Shown: positions 53,846-61,479 of the stretch, piece by piece
How positions within the stretch are numbered: position 1 is the stretch's first letter
How the letters are laid out: each line of letters begins with the position of its first letter
NCBI RefSeq assembly: GCF_002557795.1
Contig: NZ_CP023777.1
Coordinates: 2,551,001-2,615,000 of the forward strand
Reading direction: 5' to 3'
DNA: 64,000 nucleotides
Source: Chitinophaga caeni
Lineage (GTDB): Bacteria > Bacteroidota > Bacteroidia > Chitinophagales > Chitinophagaceae
The notes under the pieces: model-generated
The model's input: only the letters and a program-made list of their open reading frames with translations
Databases searched by the model: none
What the model was told of the DNA's origin: nothing
Position numbers and translations under genes: made by a program

Positions 53846-55123
53846 ATGAAAGTAAGTATCTCACCATCAACAATTAACGGACATATCACTGCTAATCCCT
53901 CGAAAAGCGCCATGCAAAGAGCCGTGGCAGCTGCTTTGCTGGCTAAAGGGAAAAGCTCGATCTATAATCCCGGCCTGAGCAACGATTGTTTGGCTGCCAT
54001 GGACGTAGTCGAAAAATTAGGCGCTACCGTGGAACGCTTTCCCGATCACGTGGAAATTACATCGAACGGCGTACAACCGGTAAACCCAGAAATCAACTGC
54101 GGCGAATCCGGGCTCGGCATCCGAATGTTTACCCCCATCACCGCATTGTCGGACCAAACGATTACAATCAAGGGGCACGGTAGCTTAACTACCCGTCCCA
54201 TGGACTTCTTCGAGAAAGTTCTCCCGCAGGTTGGGGTAAGCTGTACTACCAACGATGGTAAGTTGCCCCTGGTTATTAAAGGGCCGATTCAACCTAGGGA
54301 CATTACGATCGACGGTTCTTTGAGCTCCCAGTTCTTAACGGGTATGCTGATGGCCTACGGGGCAAATGCAGAGAATGTTTCGATCAAGGTGGGCGATTTA
54401 AAAAGTAAACCCTATGTTGATCTTACATTGCAAATTATGGCGCATTTCGGGGTGAAAGTTGCTAATGAAAACTTCGAGACTTTCCGTTTCGGTGCGCGGC
54501 AAGCATATAAAGCGAAAGATTATACGGTGGAAGGTGATTGGAGTGGCGCGGCGTTTTTGCTGGTAGCTGCTGCCGTTGCAGGGAAGGCAGAAGTACATCA
54601 CCTGAATACCCAGTCAGCACAATCTGATAAGGCAATTTTACAAGCCCTGGAATCTGCCGGGGCGCAAATCTTACCGGGTGTATTTACGATCATCACGGCA
54701 AAGGATAAATTATCGCCGTTTACTTTCGATGCAACGGATTGCCCTGATTTATTCCCACCATTGGTAGCTTTAGCTGCAAATTGTAACGGGGTTTCAACAT
54801 TTTCAGGCGTAAGCCGGTTAGCCCATAAAGAAAGTGACCGCGGCATTACCTTGCAGGAAGAGTTTGCCAAAATGGGTATCAAGATTGAACTAGATGGTGA
54901 TGAAATGAGGGTACACGGAGGAACAGGTATTAAAGCCGCCAACGTGCATTCACGTTTTGATCACAGGATTGCCATGGCTTGTGCCGTTGCAGCTTTGACT
55001 GCCGATGGGCCTGTCGTGATCGAAGAAGCGGAAGCTATCAATAAATCATATCCCGAATTTTACGATCATATCGCGAAGTTGGGCGCAAAGGTAACGATCG
55101 AAGGAGAAGTGCTCAGTCATTAA
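53846..55123 (+). CDS. aroA: 3-Phosphoshikimate 1-carboxyvinyltransferase (EPSP synthase)
   Basis: Adds the enolpyruvyl group of phosphoenolpyruvate to shikimate 3-phosphate. 425 residues, two-domain fold. N-terminal 'HITANPSKSAMQRAVAAALL' contains the Lys-Ser substrate contacts, 'ESGLGIRMFTPITAL' and 'GSLSSQFLTGMLMAYG' follow, and 'RLAHKESDRGITLQEEF' and 'HSRFDHRIAMACAVAAL' carry the catalytic Arg/Asp/Glu positions. In the N-terminal 'NCGESGLGIRMF' the usual N-A-G-T-A/x sequence of class I enzymes is replaced by C-G-E-S-G-L, as in class II-like enzymes that are often glyphosate tolerant; that is a family trend, not shown here. Confidence 0.94.
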   Translation: MKVSISPSTINGHITANPSKSAMQRAVAAALLAKGKSSIYNPGLSNDCLAAMDVVEKLGATVERFPDHVEITSNGVQPVNPEINCGESGLGIRMFTPITALSDQTITIKGHGSLTTRPMDFFEKVLPQVGVSCTTNDGKLPLVIKGPIQPRDITIDGSLSSQFLTGMLMAYGANAENVSIKVGDLKSKPYVDLTLQIMAHFGVKVANENFETFRFGARQAYKAKDYTVEGDWSGAAFLLVAAAVAGKAEVHHLNTQSAQSDKAILQALESAGAQILPGVFTIITAKDKLSPFTFDATDCPDLFPPLVALAANCNGVSTFSGVSRLAHKESDRGITLQEEFAKMGIKIELDGDEMRVHGGTGIKAANVHSRFDHRIAMACAVAALTADGPVVIEEAEAINKSYPEFYDHIAKLGAKVTIEGEVLSH

Positions 55124-55173
55124 TAAAACTTAATTCAAAGGGAAGTTTTATTCTTCCTGTTAAAATAATTGAT

Positions 55174-56172
55174 ATGAATAGTTTCGGTAGAATTTTTAGG
55201 GTGAATGTTTTCGGGGAATCGCACGGCGCTAGCGTGGGTGTTAATATCGATGGCGTTCCGGCCGGTATCCCGTTAACCCAAGCCGATTTTTTACCTGACC
55301 TTGAAAGGCGCAAGGCCGGCGCTAAAGGGACTACGCCCCGTAAAGAAGATGATCTGCCTTTCTTGAAATCCGGGGTGTTTAATGACCATACAACGGGTGC
55401 TCCCGTTACTATTCTTTTCGAAAATAATAATACCCGCAGTACCGATTACGAGAAGCTGCGCCAATTTCCAAGACCCGGCCATGCAGATTTTGTGGCTACG
55501 AAGAAATTCGGAGGATTTGAAGACTACCGTGGCGGTGGGCATTTCAGTGGTAGACTGACGCTCAACTTGGTGGCTGCAGGGGTAATTGCTAAAAAAATCC
55601 TGGGCCCGGGTATTGAAGTAAAAGCGCGTTTGAAAGAAGTGGGTGGTTTTGAAGATCCGGAGAAGGGTTTAGAAGCTGCTATAGCGGCGAAAGACTCCGT
55701 TGGAGGCATCGTAGAATGTGTGGTAGATGGTCTGCCCATCGGTTTGGGAGAACCTTTCTTCGATTCGGTTGAATCCAATATTGCGCATGCCGTATTTTCC
55801 ATTCCAGCCATTAAAGGGGTTGAGTTTGGAGCCGGTTTCGCTGCCGCGAAAATGAAAGGCTTGGAACACAACGATGCGATCATCGATGCTGATGGTCATA
55901 CCGCTACCAATAATGCCGGTGGTATAGTGGGCGGTATTACAAACGGGAACCAATTGGTGGTACGGGTAGCGGTTAAACCTACGAGCAGTACACCGAAAGA
56001 TCAACAAACGCTCAATATCAGCAGCGGCAACGTGGAAACATTTAGTGTGAAAGGTAGGCATGACCTATGCATCGCGCTTAGGGTGCCGGTGGTGCTGGAG
56101 GCTGTAGTAGCCATGGTATTGGCCGATTTTATGTTGTTGGAACAACGCCGTCCCAGGACCTGGGGGCAATAG
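55174..56172 (+). CDS. aroC: Chorismate synthase
   Basis: Last common step: anti-1,4 elimination of phosphate from EPSP to chorismate, needing reduced FMN. 332 residues, some 25 shorter than E. coli AroC. 'FRVNVFGESHGASVGVNIDG' is the first signature, with the active-site His in GESHG; 'RPGHADFVATKKFGGFEDYR' has the second His, and 'GGGHFSGRLTLNLVAAGVIA' the third. The C-terminus ends 'MLLEQRRPRTWGQ'. The reading frame is intact, so the short C-terminus is natural. Last gene of the aromatic operon, followed by a terminator. Confidence 0.95.
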   Translation: MNSFGRIFRVNVFGESHGASVGVNIDGVPAGIPLTQADFLPDLERRKAGAKGTTPRKEDDLPFLKSGVFNDHTTGAPVTILFENNNTRSTDYEKLRQFPRPGHADFVATKKFGGFEDYRGGGHFSGRLTLNLVAAGVIAKKILGPGIEVKARLKEVGGFEDPEKGLEAAIAAKDSVGGIVECVVDGLPIGLGEPFFDSVESNIAHAVFSIPAIKGVEFGAGFAAAKMKGLEHNDAIIDADGHTATNNAGGIVGGITNGNQLVVRVAVKPTSSTPKDQQTLNISSGNVETFSVKGRHDLCIALRVPVVLEAVVAMVLADFMLLEQRRPRTWGQ

Positions 56173-56194
56173 TGCTTAAATCAAGAAAAAAGAG

Positions 56195-56225
56195 AAAAGC
56201 GGTCCCCTTGAGGACTGCTTTTTTA
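56195..56225. terminator. Terminator between aroC and the convergent gene
   Basis: Stem AAAAGCGGTCC and GGACTGCTTTT with a short loop (CCTTGA), one G-U pair and a T-run. An A-run at its left side also suits the minus-strand transcript, whose gene ends at 56223. Confidence 0.85.
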
Positions 56226-56729
56226 TTCCCCGGGATTGCCGAAAATATGGGCTTCAACCCGGGCTACCGCATCATCATAAATGATACCTTCGTAAAAGTC
56301 ACGGGTGAATGAGTCGTCATTTTCCTTTGGAATAATCACGGGCCAGTGATTTTCACCTTCGTATAGTACGACTGTTTTTAAGTTCAACGTTTTATCATAG
56401 CCGGGGATTTGCGAAGCCAACCATCCAAAATATTGTTCATCGTGTGCTTTGCCGGGATCGAGGGCCGTAAATTTTCGAAAATTTTCTTCACTGATGGAAA
56501 CCCATACCTGGTATTGTAAATCCATTTCTTCATCAACCAGCTTTTGTATCAACAAGGCCTTGATGAAATAATCGGTTTGCTGCTCATGGCGGATGATACA
56601 GCTTTGTTCTTCCAACATCGCGATTGTTGACCTATCTTGTTCCGATAAAATCATGTACTGGTACGGTGCTTCAAAGGCAATGGCGGGAAGCTCATCTTCC
56701 CAGTTAAAGTCAAGTGAAACTTGATTCAT
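56223..56729 (-). CDS. DUF2199-like protein
   Basis: A 168-residue cytoplasmic protein without signal peptide. It matches what I recall of the DUF2199 family: 'QVWVSISEENFRKFTALDPG', 'YFGWLASQIPGYDKTLNLKT' and a C-terminal 'FYEGIIYDDAVARVEAHIFG'. Family function is unknown; members occur beside diverse genes in Bacteroidota and actinobacteria and may be an immunity-like or metabolic accessory protein. It follows the beta-propeller gene by 11 bp on the same strand. Confidence 0.65.
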   Translation of the reverse strand: MNQVSLDFNWEDELPAIAFEAPYQYMILSEQDRSTIAMLEEQSCIIRHEQQTDYFIKALLIQKLVDEEMDLQYQVWVSISEENFRKFTALDPGKAHDEQYFGWLASQIPGYDKTLNLKTVVLYEGENHWPVIIPKENDDSFTRDFYEGIIYDDAVARVEAHIFGNPGE

Positions 56730-56740
56730 ATGTATCCGGT

Positions 56741-57943
56741 TTAGCCGTCGATCTTAATGGCGTAAAGATTTCCATCGGTGCTTGTCACGAAAATCTTACC
56801 ATCTTTGATGACGGGTTGTGAGAGTATGCTACCCAAAGATAAAATCTTTTGTTCGGAGCGCTCCCCGTCCGGACCATAAAGTTCAAATCCTTTTTTAAAA
56901 TGATCATCGGCGCCGTACACCTCTGTATAATGGGTTTTGGAACCTTCTGTTTGGAAGACCTGCTCCACGGTACCATCTATTTTGTTCACACCGTAAAGCT
57001 TACCGTTGAAGCAACCGAAATACACACGGTTTTTATACAAAGTGGCGGTTCCATATGCACGCATATTTAGCGGCAATTGCCATTTTACAAATCCCCCGGA
57101 TTTATCGAGGGCGTAAAACCGGTGGGTATCTGAAGTACCGACAAATAACTGGGTACTATCGATGCAAGGTGTAGCAATGATCCAGCTACCGATTTCTTTC
57201 ATATTCCAAACCGCTCTGCCGGTTTCGGCATTCACGGCATAAATATTATAATCCCGGCTACCGAAATATAATATGCCATCATCCAATACTGGGCCACGTT
57301 GTATCTCTCCATTTGGAAAATACCGGTCACCAACCGTTTGGAAAGTCCATTTTTGATGACCGTTTTTCGCATCTATAGCGATGAGTTGACCGCTGTAATT
57401 CCCGACGAATACCATGCTGTCATTACAAGCTGCTGTTGCATGGATACGGGCTGGGGTTTTAAATTGCCAAGCGGGTTGACCGTTGGATTTTTGTATGGCA
57501 AATAGATTTCCTTCACTGTCACCAATAAATAGTAAGGATTTATTAAATGCAGGGGCGGCGGTGTAATAATCCCAGGTATCCAACACGTTATTGGGCGCCG
57601 TTTTAAACTCCCATAACAATCGGCCATTATTGGCATTTAGGGCAAATAAATTACCATTTGTATTATAGACATAAACCCTGTCTTGATCTACTACAAGATC
57701 AGATCTTACCGCACTTCCGGCAGGATATTCCCAGGCAATTTTGCCATTGATTTGCTCTAAGGCATGCACGGTGCCATCATCACCGGCAATGATTACGAGG
57801 TTTTTGTAGATGCCCGGTGTGCTGCGTATTTGCTGACCGGTTTTAAATACCCAGTCGACCTCGATCGGTTTTACAACATTTTGGGCAATCAATAGGCTAG
57901 GGAAGAATATCAAGAATAGAATCTTGATGAGTTGTTGTATCAT
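56741..57943 (-). CDS. PQQ-binding-like beta-propeller repeat protein (BamB-like)
   Basis: A 400-residue exported protein: signal peptide (1-20), then about eight Trp-rich propeller blades, each with the 'G-x-L-(Y/F)-A-(I/L)-(D/N)-x-x-x-G-x-x-x-W' pattern (for example 'GNLFALNANNGRLLWEFKT' and 'YNIYAVNAETGRAVWNMKE'). This is the fold shared by quinoprotein dehydrogenases and the outer-membrane assembly factor BamB. No PQQ or calcium ligands are visible, so it is structural or a scaffold. It is followed by the DUF2199-like gene and lies 45 bp after dinB. Confidence 0.82.
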   Translation of the reverse strand: MIQQLIKILFLIFFPSLLIAQNVVKPIEVDWVFKTGQQIRSTPGIYKNLVIIAGDDGTVHALEQINGKIAWEYPAGSAVRSDLVVDQDRVYVYNTNGNLFALNANNGRLLWEFKTAPNNVLDTWDYYTAAPAFNKSLLFIGDSEGNLFAIQKSNGQPAWQFKTPARIHATAACNDSMVFVGNYSGQLIAIDAKNGHQKWTFQTVGDRYFPNGEIQRGPVLDDGILYFGSRDYNIYAVNAETGRAVWNMKEIGSWIIATPCIDSTQLFVGTSDTHRFYALDKSGGFVKWQLPLNMRAYGTATLYKNRVYFGCFNGKLYGVNKIDGTVEQVFQTEGSKTHYTEVYGADDHFKKGFELYGPDGERSEQKILSLGSILSQPVIKDGKIFVTSTDGNLYAIKIDG

Positions 57944-57988
57944 AATGTGGATTATAAATTAATAGGGGTAAATCACCTGCTTTGCATT

Positions 57989-58498
57989 TTATAGATATTT
58001 TTCCTCGATCACTTGTTGATGTGCTACGGGGTGACCCATAATAATGAAGCCGATGCTATTCACATTTACTTTATTTCCATTGACAGTACCGATATTATTG
58101 AGTGTTTCTGCCGGGAAAGATTTGAAGAGTGATATGCTCGCATGTCTCAGGAATTTAAATTCTTCGATCAACGCATCCCAGTCACCTGCATTTACTTGCA
58201 CGGCGGCGGCATAAGCATCTTGATCAAAACCGGGTAACGGAACATTGTCTTTTCTTGCGAATACAAGCGCCCTGTAAATAAAAACCCGTTCAGTATCGAT
58301 TATATGTCTTAAAATTTCGGGGATAGTCCATTTTCCGGGGGCGTATCGGTATTCCAGTTTATTTCCGGGGATGCTGGACAAAAAGGCAATATAAGTTTCC
58401 GTATGCTCTAGCATGGATTTTACTACATCGTCTCCTTGGGCTAAAGCAACATAACGATCGTAGAAACTGGGGTAATCTGAAGGGTTTGGACGAGGCAT
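57989..58498 (-). CDS. DinB-superfamily protein
   Basis: A 169-residue four-helix bundle of the DinB/YfiT superfamily. The start at 58498 (MPRPNPSDYPSFYD) fits the family; the longer form would add ten residues. Three His positions expected of the metal site are visible: 'EILRHIIDTERVF' (His) and 'IIMGHPVAHQQVI' (two His near the C-terminus). 'PGKWTIPEILRH' is the diagnostic helix. DinB-type proteins in Bacteroidota usually act as thiol (bacillithiol or mycothiol) S-transferases or have unknown roles. It is first of a likely three-gene transcript. Confidence 0.85.
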   Translation of the reverse strand: MPRPNPSDYPSFYDRYVALAQGDDVVKSMLEHTETYIAFLSSIPGNKLEYRYAPGKWTIPEILRHIIDTERVFIYRALVFARKDNVPLPGFDQDAYAAAVQVNAGDWDALIEEFKFLRHASISLFKSFPAETLNNIGTVNGNKVNVNSIGFIIMGHPVAHQQVIEEKYL

Positions 58499-58663
58499 AA
58501 ATATATATTTTTGGTTTTCAAGATACAAAGGAAGCCTGTAAATTTCGAATTTTGTTATAGTTGATCAAGGTTACCGGGATGAATTTTCTACCATACATCC
58601 AAGTTGTACCTTATCTATTGAACTATTTATGTAATTTGATGGCTTGTAAATAAAAACATTCGT

Positions 58664-60559
58664 ATGAAAAAATGGTTCTTGTTAATCCTGTTTAGTATCG
58701 TTGTAACGGAAGGTATTGCCCAAGATGCCGCGATTGATGAAGCTTGGATGCGCGAACATTATACCAAACGGGAATTTTATATACCTATGCGCGATGGTGT
58801 GCGTTTATTTACGGCCGTATATATGCCGAAGGATAGAAGCACAAAGCATCCCGTTTTAATGAGCCGTACACCGTATTCGTGTGCACCATACGGTGAGGAA
58901 CATTACGCCGCCATTTGGAAAAAATATCATGCGCATTACCTCGCGGAGGGTTACATAATGGTAATGCAAGATGTTAGGGGAAGATGGATGAGCGAAGGTA
59001 CTTTTGTGAATGTCCGCCCATTTAACCCGAATAAAAGAAATAAACATGATATAGACGAGGCTAGCGATACTTATGATACGATCGATTGGTTAGTTAATAA
59101 TGTTGATAACAATAATGGTAATGTAGGGGTATTCGGCATATCTTACCCTGGATTTTATTCCACGATGGCAGCATTAAGTGGTCATCCTGCGTTGAAAGCC
59201 GTGAGCCCGCAAGCGCCGGTAACCAACTGGTTTATCGGGGATGATTTTCATCATAACGGCGCATTCTTCCAAATGGATGCATTCGCTTTTTATACTTCAT
59301 TCGGTCAACCGCGGCCGCTCCCTACTACGAAGGGGCCTAAGCGTTTTGAATATTATACGAAAGATAATTACAAGTTTTACCTGGAAGCAGGCTCGTTGGA
59401 GGGATTAACAAAACTGATGGGCGACAGTATCGCCTTCTGGAAAGATCTGATGAGCCACGGGAATTACGACACCTGGTGGCAAGAAAGAAATGTCAGCGCA
59501 TTCGTTAAAAATATTCAACCGGCAACATTGGTCGTAGGTGGTTTATTTGATGCGGAAGATTGTTACGGCGCCTGGCAAACTTATAAATCAATTGAGAAAT
59601 TAAGTCCCAATGCAAACAATAGGATCGTCATGGGGCCATGGTATCATGGGCAATGGGCATCCAAGGATGGATCTACCTTAGGTCATTTGCATTTCGATAG
59701 CAATACGGCGAAATGGTACCAGGAAAATATCGAGATTCCTTTTTTTGATTATTATTTAGCGGGTAAAGGCAGTGAGCCGGATCTTGCCGAAGCCACTATA
59801 TTTTTTACAGGGGAGAATCAATGGAGAAGGCTGCCGCAATGGCCTATGAGTTCAGCTCAATCAAAGGCATTGTATTTTCATACCGGGGGAATATTAGACT
59901 TTAAAGAGCCCGTAGATAGAAATAGCGCCACGGAGTATGTCAGCGATCCCTCGAAGCCTGTTCCATATGTAAATGAAATACATCATACCCGCACCATCAG
60001 CTATATGACTGATGATCAGCGGTTTGCTTCGCGTAGGCCGGATGTTATCACGTTCCAAACCGGGGTTTTAGAGCAGGATGTGACGATTGCAGGGCCGGTG
60101 GTTGCCGACTTGATTGCAAGTGTAAGTAGTACTGATGCTGATTTTGTAGTTAAACTAATAGATGTTTTCCCGGATGATTTCAGTTATAATGAACCGGAAG
60201 CCCCCACTGCGCATAGCCGGTTAACTTCCAGTACTTACCCGATGGGCGGATACGAAGCATTGGTAAGGGGAGAGGTATTAAGGGGCAAGTTTAGGGATAG
60301 TTTTGAAAAGCCAAGCCCGTTTTCTCCAAATAAACCAACGCAGGTGAAGTTTACATTGCCGGATGTAGCGCATACCTTTAAGAAAGGTCACCGTATCATG
60401 ATACAGGTGCAAAGCTCATGGTTTCCATTAGTGGATCGGAACCCGCAGCAGTTCATGGACATTTACCATGCGCAACCCGGGGATTTTAAAAAGGCTACGA
60501 TCAAGTTATATCACGACAGGAAGAACGCTTCAAAAATATGGCTGCCAATTTTGAAATAA
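58664..60559 (+). CDS. CocE/NonD-family alpha/beta hydrolase (Xaa-Pro peptidase-like)
   Basis: An exported 631-residue serine hydrolase (signal peptide 1-19). 'YIPMRDGVRLFTAVYMPKDR' is the opening of CocE/X-Pro dipeptidyl-peptidase proteins; the nucleophile is Ser160 in 'VFGISYPGFYSTMAAL', preceded by 'MVMQDVRGRWMSEG'. 'LVVGGLFDAEDCYGAWQTYK' holds the catalytic Asp, and the His is in 'MGPWYHGQWA'. The C-terminal jelly-roll (PepX_C, 'YVSDPSKPVP' to 'FKKGHRIMIQVQSSWFPLVD') is full. Members cleave cocaine esters, cephalosporin side chains or Xaa-Pro peptides, so the natural substrate is open. It stands alone with PPIase downstream at 65 bp. Confidence 0.9.
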   Translation: MKKWFLLILFSIVVTEGIAQDAAIDEAWMREHYTKREFYIPMRDGVRLFTAVYMPKDRSTKHPVLMSRTPYSCAPYGEEHYAAIWKKYHAHYLAEGYIMVMQDVRGRWMSEGTFVNVRPFNPNKRNKHDIDEASDTYDTIDWLVNNVDNNNGNVGVFGISYPGFYSTMAALSGHPALKAVSPQAPVTNWFIGDDFHHNGAFFQMDAFAFYTSFGQPRPLPTTKGPKRFEYYTKDNYKFYLEAGSLEGLTKLMGDSIAFWKDLMSHGNYDTWWQERNVSAFVKNIQPATLVVGGLFDAEDCYGAWQTYKSIEKLSPNANNRIVMGPWYHGQWASKDGSTLGHLHFDSNTAKWYQENIEIPFFDYYLAGKGSEPDLAEATIFFTGENQWRRLPQWPMSSAQSKALYFHTGGILDFKEPVDRNSATEYVSDPSKPVPYVNEIHHTRTISYMTDDQRFASRRPDVITFQTGVLEQDVTIAGPVVADLIASVSSTDADFVVKLIDVFPDDFSYNEPEAPTAHSRLTSSTYPMGGYEALVRGEVLRGKFRDSFEKPSPFSPNKPTQVKFTLPDVAHTFKKGHRIMIQVQSSWFPLVDRNPQQFMDIYHAQPGDFKKATIKLYHDRKNASKIWLPILK

Positions 60560-60623
60560 GATAGTGAGTATAACATATTTCATAAAGGAAGTATATATTG
60601 CAACAAAATTTTAATCAAACCAA

Positions 60624-61334
60624 ATGATTCGCAAATGTTTGCTGATGGGCTTAGTTGCCCTGATAAGTCTGCCAGTAGTGGCACAACGCAAGAAAAAATC
60701 AAGAAAGAGGGCGTCTAAAGAGCCCGAGTTGGTGCTCAATTCGGCAGTAGATTCTGCCAGTTATGCAATTGGCTTGGATATTGCTAAAAATTTGAAAGCC
60801 AACGATATGGATAGCCTTAATTTTGATTTGGTGATCCATGCTTTAAAAGCAGGTTGGTCCGGAGATTCTGTATTATTGACACAAGAACAATGCGAGATGT
60901 CTATTTCTGATTATTTACAAAAGATGAAAGCCGAAAAATTGGCTAAAGCAAAAGCGGCAGGTGAGAAATTCCTTGCCGAAAATAAAACTAAACCCGGTGT
61001 CATCACCACAGCCAGCGGGTTACAATACCAGGTATTGAAAGAAGGTACCGGTCCTAAGCCTACCCTGAACAGCAGGGTAAAAACGCACTACACGGGTATG
61101 TTGCTAGACGGAACCAAGTTTGATAGCTCTGTTGACAGGGGCGAACCAATTACCTTCCCGGTTACAGGTGTAATTAAGGGTTGGACCGAGGCTTTACAGT
61201 TGATGCCTGTCGGTTCAAAATGGAGATTGTTCATTCCGTCTGATCTCGCCTATGGCGACAGGGGCGCAGGCGGTAAGATCAAACCGGGAGATGCATTGAT
61301 ATTCGAAGTTGAATTGTTAGAAATTGTTCAATAA
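60624..61334 (+). CDS. FKBP-type peptidyl-prolyl cis-trans isomerase
   Basis: Periplasmic or lipid-linked folding catalyst, 236 residues: signal peptide (about 1-20), an N-terminal helical domain (30-125, as in FkpA/Mip: 'DSASYAIGLDIAKNLKANDM'), and an FKBP domain with 'GLQYQVLKEGTGPKPTLNSR', 'VKTHYTGMLLDGTKFDSSVD', 'GVIKGWTEALQLMPVGSKWR' and 'IPSDLAYGDRGAGGKIKPGD'. The active-site residues (Tyr, Phe, Asp, Trp) are kept. It resembles FkpA-type dimeric foldases. Convergent with gcvP. Confidence 0.93.
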   Translation: MIRKCLLMGLVALISLPVVAQRKKKSRKRASKEPELVLNSAVDSASYAIGLDIAKNLKANDMDSLNFDLVIHALKAGWSGDSVLLTQEQCEMSISDYLQKMKAEKLAKAKAAGEKFLAENKTKPGVITTASGLQYQVLKEGTGPKPTLNSRVKTHYTGMLLDGTKFDSSVDRGEPITFPVTGVIKGWTEALQLMPVGSKWRLFIPSDLAYGDRGAGGKIKPGDALIFEVELLEIVQ

Positions 61335-61415
61335 TTAATTCGCATTCCCCAGCAGGATGGGCTCACGAGTTCATCCTGCCAAAATTTACCCACCGCGATC
61401 AATCCCGTGATTCCC

Positions 61416-61447
61416 AAAAAATTACCCCGACCAAATTCATGGCCGGG
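61416..61447 (-). terminator. Probable terminator of gcvP
   Basis: CCCCGACC (61424-61431) and GGCCGGGG (61440-61447) pair with one A-C mismatch; the A-run at 61415-61420 becomes a T-run on the minus strand. It lies 33 bp after the gcvP stop. A second hairpin, GCAGGATG/CATCCTGC (61362-61389), has no T-run and may protect the isomerase mRNA end. Confidence 0.55.
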
Positions 61448-61479
61448 GCAAAATATTCCAAAAATTATATTCAATTCAA

